Source of the DNA: Niastella vici
GTDB lineage: Bacteria; Bacteroidota; Bacteroidia; Chitinophagales; Chitinophagaceae
Reading direction: 5' to 3'
Assembly (NCBI RefSeq): GCF_002077945.1
Contig: NZ_LVYD01000052.1
Coordinates: 62,001 to 126,000 of the forward strand
Length of the DNA: 64,000 nt
This document shows, piece by piece, positions 17,985 to 27,890 of the stretch. The stretch's first letter is position 1, and each line of letters begins with the position of its first letter. A model generated the notes under the pieces. That model did no database searches. It worked only from the letters and a program-made list of their open reading frames with translations, and was not told where the DNA came from. The translations under genes were made by a program, and so were the position numbers.

Positions 17985-20375
17985 ATGCGCACAAAGGCGC
18001 CATGGCGTGAAAGTATAATTAATTGGAGCAAGCGTGTCGCTACCTGGAGCCGCAGTACACCCGCTAAACGAAAATCCCTGAAATACGGTAAACGCCTGCT
18101 GATCACCATCGTAGCATCAGTTATTACTTTTTTATTACTTAACTGGGTATTTCCGCTGCCCGATAAAATTGAATACTCCACCATCATAACCGATAGCAAG
18201 GGCGAAGTGATACATGCCTTTTTGACCAATGATCAGAAGTGGCGCATGAAAACCGAGCTGGAAGAGATCTCGCCCCTGTTGCGCAAAACGATCATAGAAA
18301 AGGAAGACCGGTATTTCTATTCGCACCCCGGCATCAATGCGTTGGCCATTACCCGGGCTTTTGCCAAAAACATCTTCCGTCTCAAACGCACTTCCGGCGC
18401 TTCAACCATAACCATGCAGGTAGCCAGGGCGCTGGAACCCAAAAGCCGCACCTACTTCAATAAGTTCATTGAAATGTTCAGGGCTTTGCAACTGGAATAC
18501 AGGTACAACAAGAACGAGATCCTGCAACTGTACCTGAACCTGGTGCCGTATGGTGGTAACATTGAAGGCGTAAAATCAGCCTCTATCCTTTACTTCAAAA
18601 AAAATCCCGATCACCTGTCGCTGGCCGAGATCACTGCGCTTTCCATAATACCCAATCGCCCTTCTTCCCTGGTTATGGGCAAACACAATGACCGTATTGT
18701 GGCCGAACGCAACCGGTGGCTGCAAAAATTTGCCAAAGACAAAGTGTTCACCCAAAAAGAAATTGCCGATGCGCTTAGTGAACCGCTCACCGCTACCCGC
18801 GGAACCGTTCCCCAACTGATACCACACCTTGCCTGGAAACTGAAACAACAGGGCGGCGATATCATAAAGACCAATATAGAATTGAACACCCAGCTAAAGA
18901 CAGAAAAGCTGGTGGCCGATTATTCCCGCATTCTTACGCTGAAAAACATCCGAAATGCAGCGGTGGTCATTATCGACAATAAAACGCATAATGTAATTAC
19001 CTACGTTGGCTCGGCCAATTTCACCGATACCATCGATGGCGGACAGGTGAACGGCGCCAAAGCCATTCGCCAGCCGGGCAGTACCTTAAAACCCTTGCTG
19101 TATGGCCTTTGCATCGATGCCGGACTCATGACACCCAAGGCCGTTATCACCGACGTTGCCGTAAATTTTGGCGGGTATGCACCCGAGAACTACGACAAAC
19201 AATTCAACGGATATGTGACCATGGAATATGCGTTGGAACATTCGCTGAACATTCCGGCAGTAAAAGGATTGCAAATGCTGGGCAAAGACCCCTTCATTCA
19301 AAAACTGGGTGAGTGCGATTTTCAACAGATCAAAAAAGACCAGCGCAAGCTGGGATTATCATTGATCCTCGGCGGTTGTGGCGCCACGCTCGAAGAGCTG
19401 ACCGGATTGTATTCGGTGTTCGCCAATAACGGACAATACCTGCCGCCCCGGTATACGCAGGATAGCTTTCAGCAAGCTGGCCAGGGAATAAAGATCTTAA
19501 GTCCCGCTGCCACATTCATGATCAATGATATTTTATCGAAGGTTAACCGCCCCGATTTTCCGTTGAACTGGGGAAGCACCGAACACATGCCCAGGATCGC
19601 CTGGAAAACCGGCACCTCCTATGGCCGCCGCGATGCCTGGAGCATCGGGTACAACCGGAAATATACCGTAGGAATCTGGACGGGCAATTTTTCGGCCCTT
19701 GGCATTCCTGAATTAAGCGGCGCGAATATTGCCACGCCACTGCTCTTTAAAATTTTCAACACCATCGACTACGACAGTGATGAGCAATGGTTCACCCAAC
19801 CGAAAGATTGTGATATTCGCATGGTGTGTTCAGAAACAGGTTTACCGCCGGGCGAACATTGCCCCAATACAGTAACCGATTATTTCATTCCGCTTGTTTC
19901 AACAAGCCAGTTATGTAATAACCTGCAGGAAATAGCGATCTCGGCCAATGAAAAGATCTCGTATTGCAAAACCTGTCAGCCCGCCGAAGGCTATAAAAAG
20001 AAATGGTATCGCGTGGTATCGCCCGAAATGCAACGCTATTATGAGGAACGGCATATCGTATACGAAAAAATACCGCCGCATAATCCCGATTGTGAGCGGG
20101 TGTTCAAAGATGGCGGACCGGCCATTACTTCTCCGCGCAATGGATCGGAATACTTTATCAGCAAAAAACATCCGGAACCTTTACAACTTTCGTGCAATGT
20201 GGGCAACGACGTGCATAAAGTATACTGGTATATAAACAACCAGTTCTATAAATCAGGCGAAGTGCACAACCGCCAGTTCTTTATGCCCGAAGAAGGGCCG
20301 GTGAAAATTTCCTGTACCGATGATAAAGGACGGAACCGCGATATCTGGATCAGGGTAAAGTTTGTTGATCTGTAA
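17985..20375 (+). CDS. pbpC: penicillin-binding protein 1C
   Basis: A bifunctional peptidoglycan synthase of 796 residues. One N-terminal membrane segment (about 39-58) follows a basic cytoplasmic tail. The GT51 glycosyltransferase domain has the catalytic-Glu block IEKEDRYFYSHPG, the SGASTITMQVAR block and LNLVPYGGNIEGV. The transpeptidase domain has SxxK as S366-T-L-K369 (in RQPGSTLKP) and KTGTS near residue 541. The C-terminal about 90 residues match the PBP1C-specific extension. It polymerises and crosslinks glycan at the outer face of the inner membrane. Divergent partner of the macroglobulin gene; together they resemble the E. coli yfhM-pbpC pair, which is co-oriented there. A convergent DUF2807 gene begins four bases after the stop. 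Confidence 0.95.
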   Translation: MRTKAPWRESIINWSKRVATWSRSTPAKRKSLKYGKRLLITIVASVITFLLLNWVFPLPDKIEYSTIITDSKGEVIHAFLTNDQKWRMKTELEEISPLLRKTIIEKEDRYFYSHPGINALAITRAFAKNIFRLKRTSGASTITMQVARALEPKSRTYFNKFIEMFRALQLEYRYNKNEILQLYLNLVPYGGNIEGVKSASILYFKKNPDHLSLAEITALSIIPNRPSSLVMGKHNDRIVAERNRWLQKFAKDKVFTQKEIADALSEPLTATRGTVPQLIPHLAWKLKQQGGDIIKTNIELNTQLKTEKLVADYSRILTLKNIRNAAVVIIDNKTHNVITYVGSANFTDTIDGGQVNGAKAIRQPGSTLKPLLYGLCIDAGLMTPKAVITDVAVNFGGYAPENYDKQFNGYVTMEYALEHSLNIPAVKGLQMLGKDPFIQKLGECDFQQIKKDQRKLGLSLILGGCGATLEELTGLYSVFANNGQYLPPRYTQDSFQQAGQGIKILSPAATFMINDILSKVNRPDFPLNWGSTEHMPRIAWKTGTSYGRRDAWSIGYNRKYTVGIWTGNFSALGIPELSGANIATPLLFKIFNTIDYDSDEQWFTQPKDCDIRMVCSETGLPPGEHCPNTVTDYFIPLVSTSQLCNNLQEIAISANEKISYCKTCQPAEGYKKKWYRVVSPEMQRYYEERHIVYEKIPPHNPDCERVFKDGGPAITSPRNGSEYFISKKHPEPLQLSCNVGNDVHKVYWYINNQFYKSGEVHNRQFFMPEEGPVKISCTDDKGRNRDIWIRVKFVDL

Positions 20376-20379
20376 GTAA

Positions 20380-21096
20380 CTAATCAACTTTCGTTACTTC
20401 ACCACTACCCGATATATTCTTATTTACCTGGGCAGTGCCTTTATAGCGAATTTTGCCGCTGCCTGAAATATTAGCATCCAGCTTTATACTGCTGTACACA
20501 TCAATATTACCGCTGCCCGAGATGCCCAGTTCAGATTCTTCTGACTTTAAATTCAGGGCGCTGATACCACCACTGCCCGAAACATCAGCATTGATCTTTT
20601 TTGTATCACCCGAAAGGCTCACGGTGCCGCTACCCGACACGTTGGCTTCAATTTCAGGCGCATCCACATCAAGCGACATTTCACCACTACCGCTTGAAGA
20701 GATGTTTAATGTGCCATCATGGGTGATCTTTGTTTGGCCGGTTACATGTCCCGAACCGGAATTTTCAATGCTCTTGTAAGTAGGAGACGTAATATATACT
20801 TTCACTGTACGGCTGGGATCGAGCCATACGTGTTCTTTTGAATCAATATCAAGCACCCCGTTCTCAACACGTACATCTATATAGGAAAGGATATTTTGTT
20901 CTGCCTCTATTCTTACATCCGCCGCACTTCCCTGAGTAAGAAATACATCAAAACCAGCACTCAATTCAACCCCGTTAAAATTGCCCGGCTGAAATGTTTT
21001 GGAGGTCATACTTCCATCTCCTTTTACCCGGTGACCGTCTATACAGGCGTTCAGTAAAACAACAGCAGCGAGCAAAACAAAAGCGATCTTTTTCAT
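20380..21096 (-). CDS. head-GIN domain (DUF2807) lipoprotein, GSG-rich paralog
   Basis: 238 residues with a lipoprotein signal (LNAC, Cys 18) and one DUF2807 / putative autotransporter-adhesin head-GIN domain. The beta-helix turns are marked by a regularly spaced SGSG motif (at least seven: SGSGHV, SGSGEM, SGSGTV, SGSGGI, SGSGNI, SGSGKI, SGSGEV). These proteins are predicted right-handed beta-helices on the cell envelope; their function is unknown. The upstream neighbour on the same strand is a paralog with the same layout (34-base gap), so the two probably form an operon with this gene second. No terminator is evident; the stop is four bases from the pbpC stop. Confidence 0.85.
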   Translation of the reverse strand: MKKIAFVLLAAVVLLNACIDGHRVKGDGSMTSKTFQPGNFNGVELSAGFDVFLTQGSAADVRIEAEQNILSYIDVRVENGVLDIDSKEHVWLDPSRTVKVYITSPTYKSIENSGSGHVTGQTKITHDGTLNISSSGSGEMSLDVDAPEIEANVSGSGTVSLSGDTKKINADVSGSGGISALNLKSEESELGISGSGNIDVYSSIKLDANISGSGKIRYKGTAQVNKNISGSGEVTKVD

Positions 21097-21130
21097 ATAA
21101 GAAGGTTTGGTTAAATGGATGATTCAATTT

Positions 21131-21850
21131 TTATTTTACCTGGGTAATGCTTCCATTACCCGTAATATGAGTAGAAGGTTGTGCATTTCCTTTATAGCGC
21201 ACATTCCCATTGCCACCAACCGATACATCCAGTTTCAGGCTCGCATACACATCAGCATCACCATTGCCCAGTATCTTCACCTTCGTTTCTTCTGCCATAA
21301 GGTCGAAAGCTTTCAGATTTCCATTGCCATGCAGGCTGCAATCAAAATATCTTGACTGACCTTTTAATTTAATGCCACCATTACCGGTTAACTCGGCGGT
21401 TACCTCGGGGGCATCAACATCCAGGTTGATATTCCCATTCCCCTGCACGCCCAGATCAATTTTTGAAGAATCGGTGATGGTTCCCTGGCCAATTATATCG
21501 CCAGTACCGCTGGAGTGTATTTTCCGAAACCGGGGAGCGGTCACAAAGATCTTTACTGATCGCCGGGGCCTCAGCCACACACCTTCTTTTGTACGCACCT
21601 GCAGTATATTATTATCAACATACGTTTCTATATAAGGTAAAATATTGCTTTCTGCTTCAATTTTCACAGTGGCAGGGCTGCCCACAGCAACATATACGTC
21701 AAATGTGCCATGCGACGAAACGCCTTCAAAAGAACTGGCACTCCTGTTCTCAGTAGTTACCTGGTTATTTCCTTTTATGCGGTGACCAACGAACCGGCAA
21801 TTAGTAAGAAGCATGGATGATAATACAAGAATAGCAGCCCATTTTTTCAT
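21131..21850 (-). CDS. head-GIN domain (DUF2807) lipoprotein, GNG-rich paralog
   Basis: 239 residues, first gene of the tandem pair. A signal peptide with lipobox-like LLTNC (Cys 18). It has the same architecture as its downstream paralog, including the HRIKG(D/N) start and the AESNILPYIE block corresponding to AEQNILSYID. The turn motif, however, is GNG (GNGNI, GNGGI, GNGNL, GNGDA, GNGNV, GNGSI) instead of SGSG, with one SGTG left. The systematic replacement across all turns suggests concerted repeat evolution after duplication. Function unknown; cell-envelope location inferred from the signal peptide. Confidence 0.83.
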   Translation of the reverse strand: MKKWAAILVLSSMLLTNCRFVGHRIKGNNQVTTENRSASSFEGVSSHGTFDVYVAVGSPATVKIEAESNILPYIETYVDNNILQVRTKEGVWLRPRRSVKIFVTAPRFRKIHSSGTGDIIGQGTITDSSKIDLGVQGNGNINLDVDAPEVTAELTGNGGIKLKGQSRYFDCSLHGNGNLKAFDLMAEETKVKILGNGDADVYASLKLDVSVGGNGNVRYKGNAQPSTHITGNGSITQVK

Positions 21851-22062
21851 GTGTGGAGGTTTTAGTTTGATTACGTTCTACAAAATAATCTGTTTTCACT
21901 GCATTTGACGCGGAAGGAGCAAAAATGTTACAGCAAATGGTTGACAAATAATGGATTAATTTAATAGAAGCAGGATACCAATTGACGGTTACCGGGGAAA
22001 CAAACTCTAAAAATCAGGAACTCCGGGCCTTTTTGGAAAAATTGATGATCGGGAACTAATTT

Positions 22063-22086
22063 CTCCCCCTGTAGAGGGCTGGGGGG
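22063..22086. repeat. CTCCCCCTTTAGGGGG-type element, copy 2
   Basis: A diverged copy (CTCCCCCTGTAGAGGGCTGGGGGG-like) directly before the guaA promoter box. Compare 2740-2763 and 29327-29350. Confidence 0.65.
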
Positions 22087-22101
22087 ATACCTGTATTTTC
22101 T

Positions 22102-22109
22102 TACCTTCG
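22102..22109 (+). promoter_or_regulatory. -7 box immediately before guaA
   Basis: TACCTTCG ends 7 bases before the guaA ATG, so the transcript would be leaderless or nearly so. No clear -33 element; the -33 position falls in the G-rich repeat. Confidence 0.4.
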
Positions 22110-22116
22110 CACCACC

Positions 22117-23649
22117 ATGACGGAAAAGATTTTAATTCTCGATTTCGGCAGTCAGTATACTCAGTTGATTGCCAGGGCCGTCCGGGAGGCCAACGTTTAT
22201 TGCGAAATAATTCCCTACCACAAAAAAGTTGACTTTGATCCTTCACTGAAAGGTATAATCCTGTCGGGTTCGCCCTTTTCTGTGAACGACCCCAAAGCGC
22301 CGGAAGTAGATGTAAAAGCCCTGCACCAGCAATTGCCAGTACTCGGCGTTTGTTACGGCGCTCAGTTAACGGCCAAACAATTTGGCGGACAGGTTGCCAA
22401 AAGCAACAAGCGGGAATATGGCCGCGCCCTGATGCACAAACAAACCGACGACGTGTTACTGAAAGATGTAATGGAACAATCGCAGGTTTGGATGAGCCAC
22501 AGCGATTCGGTGCTGGAAATGCCCGCCGGCTTTAATGTGCTTGCTACTACCGACAGCATCCCTTATGCCGCCTTTAAAAAGAACGGCGAAGCCAATCCGC
22601 TGTATTGTGTGCAGTTTCACCCCGAAGTTTACCATTCGGTTGAAGGCAAAAAGATCATCAGGAACTTCCTCGTAAATATTTGCGGTTGCCAGCAAAGCTG
22701 GACGCCCGCCCATTTTATCACCGATACGGTAAATGCCCTGAAACAACAGATCGGCAATCGTAAAGTGATCATGGCGCTGAGCGGTGGCGTTGATTCTACC
22801 GTTGCCGCAACCCTTATACACAAAGCCATCGGCAATAACCTGTATGGCATTTTTGTTGACAATGGCGTACTGCGTAAGAATGAGTTTGAGCAGGTGCTCG
22901 ACACTTACAAGACCATTGGCCTGAATGTAAAAGGAGTAAATGCCAAACAGCTGTTTTACGACGAACTGAAAGGAAAGACCGATCCCGAAGCCAAACGCAA
23001 AACCATCGGCCGCCTGTTCATTGAAGTATTTCAGGCCGAAGCCAAAACATTTGAAGGGGTTGAACTGCTGGGCCAGGGAACAATTTATCCCGACGTTATC
23101 GAAAGCGTTTCGGTACATGGCCCTTCAGTAACTATTAAATCGCACCACAACGTAGGCGGCTTACCCGATATCATGCACCTGGAACTGGTAGAACCTTTAC
23201 GCTACCTGTTCAAAGATGAAGTGCGCCGTGTTGGGCATGAGCTCGGTATTCCCGCCGACCTGCTGAACCGCCATCCCTTCCCCGGGCCAGGCCTGGCCAT
23301 TCGCATTCTGGGCGAGATCACACCCGACAAAGTAGCCTTGCTGCAGGAAGCCGATCACCGGTATGTACAGGGCCTGAAAGAACATAAATTATACGACCAG
23401 GTTTGGCAGGCAGGCGCTATTTTGCTGCCGGTGAAAAGCGTTGGCGTAATGGGTGATGAAAGAACGTATGAATTCACCGTAGCTTTACGTGCGGTAACTT
23501 CCGTAGATGGCATGACCGCCGACTGGGCTCATCTTCCATACGAATTTTTGGCACATATTTCGACTGATATCATCAACAACGTTAGAGGTATAAACCGGGT
23601 GGTATACGACATTAGCAGTAAACCACCTGCAACGATAGAATGGGAGTAA
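22117..23649 (+). CDS. guaA: GMP synthase (glutamine-hydrolysing)
   Basis: Converts XMP to GMP using ATP and glutamine. The 510-residue protein has an N-terminal class I glutamine amidotransferase domain with nucleophile Cys 79 (GVCYGAQL) and the His-Glu pair in FHPEVYHS. The ATP pyrophosphatase domain follows with the P-loop SGGVDS (about 222-227). The C-terminal dimerisation domain ends PPATIEWE as in nearly all GuaA proteins. Single gene, with a promoter box almost touching the ATG and a strong hairpin after the stop. Confidence 0.97.
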   Translation: MTEKILILDFGSQYTQLIARAVREANVYCEIIPYHKKVDFDPSLKGIILSGSPFSVNDPKAPEVDVKALHQQLPVLGVCYGAQLTAKQFGGQVAKSNKREYGRALMHKQTDDVLLKDVMEQSQVWMSHSDSVLEMPAGFNVLATTDSIPYAAFKKNGEANPLYCVQFHPEVYHSVEGKKIIRNFLVNICGCQQSWTPAHFITDTVNALKQQIGNRKVIMALSGGVDSTVAATLIHKAIGNNLYGIFVDNGVLRKNEFEQVLDTYKTIGLNVKGVNAKQLFYDELKGKTDPEAKRKTIGRLFIEVFQAEAKTFEGVELLGQGTIYPDVIESVSVHGPSVTIKSHHNVGGLPDIMHLELVEPLRYLFKDEVRRVGHELGIPADLLNRHPFPGPGLAIRILGEITPDKVALLQEADHRYVQGLKEHKLYDQVWQAGAILLPVKSVGVMGDERTYEFTVALRAVTSVDGMTADWAHLPYEFLAHISTDIINNVRGINRVVYDISSKPPATIEWE

Positions 23650-23662
23650 CCGTCTTTTATGT

Positions 23663-23694
23663 ATTACCATCCTGATAGCGATCGGGATGGTAAT
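23663..23694 (+). terminator. hairpin after guaA
   Basis: A 14-bp stem (ATTACCATCC... / ...GGATGGTAAT with an inner CCTGAT/ATCGGG, one G-U) and a 4-nt loop. Very stable but without a T run, so a terminator or mRNA 3'-end stabiliser. The core resembles the palindromes common in Bacteroidota intergenic DNA. Confidence 0.6.
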
Positions 23695-23758
23695 ATTAAA
23701 TTTCGGCGGCGTGCGTATACAAATGACATTACAACAGTTAGTCAATAAAGCATTCCCT

Positions 23759-24973
23759 ATGATGAAAAAATGGATCGTATTATCGCTTTCATGTCTTGCC
23801 ATGGTCCTCGTAGCGCCTGTATTTGCTCAAATAACACCAGCTGTACAACCAGCACCAGCCACGCTTACAGATTCTACCCGCCAGCAAGTAGCGATCTTTA
23901 CACCACTTTACCTTGATTCGGCATTTGATATGGCCGGCAATTACCGGTACGACGCCAAAACCTTTCCCCGAATAGCCAGCGCCGGCCTTGAATTTTGGGA
24001 AGGCGCCGAACTGGCCATTGACTCCTTAAAGAAGGAAGGTATTAAACTGGATATTCATGTATATGATACCAAAGCATCGCAACAACAGCTAGACTCCCTG
24101 CTCACCAGCGAAGCATTCCGTTCAACTGATCTTATTATTGGACAGGTTACCGGTGCTGAAGCCGCAAAATTTGCCGGTATAGCTGCCTCGTTGGAAATCC
24201 CCTTCATCAATACCAACTTCCCCAGTGATGCAGGCGTTACCAATAACCCGCATTATGTAATTCTGAACTCTACGCTGGTTACCCATTGCGTTGGTATTTA
24301 CCGGTGGCTGCAAAAGAATTATTCTTTACAGGACATTATAGTTTTCAGAAAGAAAGGGGTGCAGGAAGACCGCATACGAACTTACATTTCCGACTTTGAA
24401 AAAAGCACAGCAGTAAAGCTGAAACTGAAATACGTAACACTCGACGATAACTTCACACAGGAAAATCTCGAACTGTATCTCAACAGCGAAAAACCGAATA
24501 TTTGTTTGGCCGGCAGCCTCGATACGCATTTTGCGCAAAAGCTTTGCCAGCAACTGGCCCTCTTAAGCAAAGCAGGCAGCCCTAACGTGATCATTGGTAT
24601 GCCTACCTGGGACCAGATCGATTTTACACAAACGCAGTACAAGAACCTTGAAATAGTTTACAGTACGCCGTTCTATGTAGCGCCCACGGGTAAACTGGCA
24701 GCATCGGTACTGGAGAACTTCAAAACAACTTATTATTCACGACCAACGGATATGGTTTTCCGTGGTTTTGAAACCATCTACCACTTTTCGCATTTATTAA
24801 CGCTGTATGGCAAGAACCTGGGTTCAAGCCTGAGCGATAAAAAATATATGCTGTTCGGTGAATTTGATATTCAACCGGTCATCAATAAAGCCACCATGAC
24901 CCTCGATTATTTCGAAAACAAAAAGCTTTACTTTATCAGAAAAGCCGATGGCATTGTAAAAACAGTCAATTAG
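23759..24973 (+). CDS. periplasmic type I binding-protein-fold protein (LivJ-like)
   Basis: 404 residues. The chosen start (MMKKWIVLS) gives a clean signal peptide ending near FAQ; the frame is open 24 codons further upstream, through the guaA hairpin, which makes an earlier start unlikely. The mature protein has the alternating pattern of type I periplasmic binding proteins of branched-chain amino-acid ABC systems: a block naming the ligand-cleft start (VAIFTPLYLDSAF), IIGQVTG, IPFINTNFPSD and a domain-2 segment LVTHCVGIYRWLQKNY. No permease or ATPase lies next to it. Bacteroidota carry related solo proteins whose ligand and role are unknown, so a sensory or cell-wall role is as possible as transport. 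Confidence 0.75.
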   Translation: MMKKWIVLSLSCLAMVLVAPVFAQITPAVQPAPATLTDSTRQQVAIFTPLYLDSAFDMAGNYRYDAKTFPRIASAGLEFWEGAELAIDSLKKEGIKLDIHVYDTKASQQQLDSLLTSEAFRSTDLIIGQVTGAEAAKFAGIAASLEIPFINTNFPSDAGVTNNPHYVILNSTLVTHCVGIYRWLQKNYSLQDIIVFRKKGVQEDRIRTYISDFEKSTAVKLKLKYVTLDDNFTQENLELYLNSEKPNICLAGSLDTHFAQKLCQQLALLSKAGSPNVIIGMPTWDQIDFTQTQYKNLEIVYSTPFYVAPTGKLAASVLENFKTTYYSRPTDMVFRGFETIYHFSHLLTLYGKNLGSSLSDKKYMLFGEFDIQPVINKATMTLDYFENKKLYFIRKADGIVKTVN

Positions 24974-24999
24974 TTTCCGGTTACCAATTTCCGGTTACC
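24974..24999. repeat. direct repeat TTTCCGGTTACC x2
   Basis: Two 12-base copies at 24974-24985 and 24988-24999. Related CCGGTTACC / GGTAACTGG strings occur at about 25086-25107, 29303-29320 and 50736-50745, all intergenic. Confidence 0.6.
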
Positions 25000-25006
25000 G
25001 GACCAG

Positions 25007-25046
25007 AAAGCCGTACCATGGGCATAAACCGTGGCACGGCTTTTTT
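25007..25046 (+). terminator. rho-independent terminator
   Basis: AAAGCCGTACCATGG pairs with CCGTGGCACGGCTTT (one mismatch, one G-U), loop of 7, then T residues. Ends the binding-protein gene before the LHR cluster. Confidence 0.85.
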
Positions 25047-25111
25047 GTTTACTAAATGTTATGTATTTCGGGTACCAGGCAACCGGTACCTGGTAACTGG
25101 TAACCGATTTT

Positions 25112-26116
25112 ATGCCACTCATATCATTTACAGACAAAGGACTTTATTGCGAACAGGGAAATTTTTACATAGATCCCTGGCAACCGGTCGATAAAGCGGT
25201 GATCACCCATGCCCATAGTGATCATGCCCGCGGCGGCAGCCGGGCCTATTTATGCCACCGCGATTCCTTACCCCTGTTAAAGTTGCGGTTAGGCCCCTAC
25301 AATTACCAGTTGGTTGAATGGAATGAAAAAGTAATCCTGAACGAAGTAATAGTATCACTTCACCCTGCGGGGCACATCATCGGTTCTTCGCAGGTACGGG
25401 TTGAATACAAAGGAGAAGTATGGGTGGTAAGCGGTGATTACAAAACGGAAGCCGATGGGCTCAGCGGCATATTTGAAGCCATTCCCTGTAATACGTTCAT
25501 CACCGAATCAACCTTTGGCTTACCCATTTATAACTGGAAACCACAACAGGCAATATACCACGATATCCAAAACTGGGTCCGCAGCAATGAACTGGCCAAT
25601 AAAACATCTGTATTGATCGGCTATAGCCTGGGCAAGGCCCAACGGCTGTTAAAAGCGGTAGAAGAAGTACCCGGGAACATTTATGTGCATGGCGCTATCT
25701 GGAATGTACATGAAACCTTATTGCAGGCGGGTTTTAAATTACCTGCCGTGCAACGTATTACGCCCGACACGCCCAAAGAAGCATTTAAAGGAAGTGTGGT
25801 AATAGCGCCGCCTTCTGCGGAAGGCAGCTTATGGATGCGCCGCTTTGCTTCGTACAGCGTTGGCATTTGCAGTGGCTGGATGCAGGTGCGCGGTAACCAG
25901 CGCCGAAGAAATGCAGATGCAGGTTTTGCGCTCAGTGATCATGCCGACTGGAATGGTTTATTACAAGCGGTAAAAGCAACCGGGGCCGAAAAAGTGTACA
26001 TCACGCACGGATTTCAATCGGTGTTCAGCAGGTACCTCAATGAAATTGGAATAGATGCCAGTGAGGTGAAGACGGAGTATGGAACGGAGGATGAAGAAAC
26101 CCAATCAGCTAATTAG
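25112..26116 (+). CDS. ligase-associated DNA exonuclease (metallo-beta-lactamase fold)
   Basis: 334 residues of the MBL / beta-CASP-like family that accompanies bacterial ATP-dependent ligases. The metal motif HxHxDH is ITHAHSDHARGG (about residues 30-41), with further His ligands in LHPAGHIIGSSQV and ALSDHADW; the C-terminal THGFQ histidine closes the site. Predicted to trim 3' or 5' DNA ends for the neighbouring ligase in damage repair. First gene of the LHR (ligase-helicase repair) cluster; six bases separate it from the ligase gene, so translation is probably coupled. The region before it has CCGGTTACC-type repeats but no clear promoter. Confidence 0.92.
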   Translation: MPLISFTDKGLYCEQGNFYIDPWQPVDKAVITHAHSDHARGGSRAYLCHRDSLPLLKLRLGPYNYQLVEWNEKVILNEVIVSLHPAGHIIGSSQVRVEYKGEVWVVSGDYKTEADGLSGIFEAIPCNTFITESTFGLPIYNWKPQQAIYHDIQNWVRSNELANKTSVLIGYSLGKAQRLLKAVEEVPGNIYVHGAIWNVHETLLQAGFKLPAVQRITPDTPKEAFKGSVVIAPPSAEGSLWMRRFASYSVGICSGWMQVRGNQRRRNADAGFALSDHADWNGLLQAVKATGAEKVYITHGFQSVFSRYLNEIGIDASEVKTEYGTEDEETQSAN

Positions 26117-26122
26117 CACGTT

Positions 26123-27727
26123 ATGCATTCTTTCGCCCAACTAATATATACGCTAAGTGGTAGTACCAAAACAAACGAAAAACTTCAGGCGTTGGTCAAC
26201 TACTTCGCGCACGCCAATGAAAAAGATAAGGTATGGGTAATTGCCCTGTTCAGCGGACGCCGCCCACGCCGTACCGTTAGTGGCACCCAACTCGCCGTTT
26301 GGTGCGCCGAGCTGGTGAACCTGCCCATGTGGCTGTTCCAGGAATGCTATCATACGGTGGGCGATCTGTCAGAAACCATTGCCTTGCTGATCCCCGAGAA
26401 GACCAACGGTTCCACACAACACCCCGCTCAACCCCTTCATTACTATGTTGAAAAATTCCAGCAGCTCGAAAAAGCAGCAGAAGCAGAGAAGAAACTATTC
26501 ATTTTGCAATCGTGGTTGGAATTGAGCAGCCGCGAACGTTTTGTCTTCAACAAATTACTGTCGGGCACTTTCAGGGTAGGCGTGTCGCAAAAACTAATGG
26601 TGAACGCCCTGGCCCGTACCGTTCAGCTCGACGCCAATGTTATTGCCCATCGTATCAGTGGCAACTGGGACCCTTCCACCACTTTATTTTCAGCGTTGCT
26701 GAGCGAGCAAAGCACCCAAACAGATCTTTCAAAACCCTACCCTTTCTACCTGGCCTATGCGCTGGAAGGTTCATTGACCGAACTGGGCGAGCCGGCCGAC
26801 TGGCAGGCAGAATGGAAATGGGATGGTATTCGCGGACAGGTTATAAAAAGAAATGACCAGTTATTTGTCTGGAGCCGCGGCGAAGATCTTATCACGGAGA
26901 AATTTCCCGAATACACCATCCTGCAAAGCAAACTCCCAAACGGCGTTGTAATAGACGGAGAGATCTTACCCTACAAAAACGGACAGGTACTTAATTTCAA
27001 TGTACTGCAAACCCGCATCGGGCGAAAGAACATTACCAAAAAACATTTGCAGGAAGCACCGGTTGGCCTCTTTGCATACGACCTGCTTGAACTGAACGGT
27101 GAAGACATCCGTCACCTGGCTTTGGCTGAACGCAGGGCGGCGTTGGAAGAGTTGATCGGCATGTTGCAATTGCCCTGGTTGCAACTATCCCCCATAGTTA
27201 CTTTCAGCAATTGGGATGAACTGACCACCATTCGCGAACAAAGCCGGGCCATCAACAGCGAAGGCCTGATGTTAAAAAGAAGATCATCGGCTTATTTGGT
27301 TGGCCGCCGCCGGGGCGACTGGTGGAAATGGAAAATTGACCCGCTCACCATCGATGCCGTAATGGTGTATGCACAAAAAGGCGCCGGCCGGCGCAGTAAC
27401 CTGTATACCGATTATACGTTTGCCGTAAAAGACGGCGATAAACTGGTGCCGTTCACCAAAGCTTATTCCGGCCTAACCGATAAAGAATTTGCCCAGGTTG
27501 ATGCTTTTGTAAAAAAGAATTCGCTGGAGAAATTCGGGCCGGTGCGCACCGTAAAACCCGAACTGGTATTTGAAATAGCCTTCGAAGGCATTGCCGCCAG
27601 CAACCGGCATAAATCGGGGGTGGCCCTGCGTTTTCCCCGCATCAGCCGGTGGCGCATCGATAAACCACCCGATGAGATCAATACGCTCGACGACCTGAAG
27701 AAGATGTTGGAACTTTATGGCAAATAG
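26123..27727 (+). CDS. ATP-dependent DNA ligase (LHR type)
   Basis: 534 residues with an N-terminal alpha-helical DNA-binding domain, an adenylation domain with catalytic Lys in EWKWDGIRG (about residue 232), and a C-terminal OB fold (from about VMVYAQKGAGRRSN). Other nucleotidyltransferase motifs: SRGEDLI (III), DGEI (IIIa), SEGLMLKR (IV) and WWKWK (V). Seals nicks using ATP, separate from the essential NAD-dependent LigA. Co-transcribed with the upstream exonuclease. The helicase partner is about 3.7 kb further on instead of adjacent. Confidence 0.95.
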   Translation: MHSFAQLIYTLSGSTKTNEKLQALVNYFAHANEKDKVWVIALFSGRRPRRTVSGTQLAVWCAELVNLPMWLFQECYHTVGDLSETIALLIPEKTNGSTQHPAQPLHYYVEKFQQLEKAAEAEKKLFILQSWLELSSRERFVFNKLLSGTFRVGVSQKLMVNALARTVQLDANVIAHRISGNWDPSTTLFSALLSEQSTQTDLSKPYPFYLAYALEGSLTELGEPADWQAEWKWDGIRGQVIKRNDQLFVWSRGEDLITEKFPEYTILQSKLPNGVVIDGEILPYKNGQVLNFNVLQTRIGRKNITKKHLQEAPVGLFAYDLLELNGEDIRHLALAERRAALEELIGMLQLPWLQLSPIVTFSNWDELTTIREQSRAINSEGLMLKRRSSAYLVGRRRGDWWKWKIDPLTIDAVMVYAQKGAGRRSNLYTDYTFAVKDGDKLVPFTKAYSGLTDKEFAQVDAFVKKNSLEKFGPVRTVKPELVFEIAFEGIAASNRHKSGVALRFPRISRWRIDKPPDEINTLDDLKKMLELYGK

Positions 27728-27890
27728 GCCTGGGGTTTCAGGTCAGCGCGCAATCGAAGGCGCCAAGACACACGCATCGAGCTTCCTGAGCGTAGCCCGG
27801 GAACGAGATGCACATTGCCGGTTCACATTTAACACTCCCCGCTTTCCTGCCAAATTTCAAATTCGTAAATTCGAAGTATAATTCCTGCAC

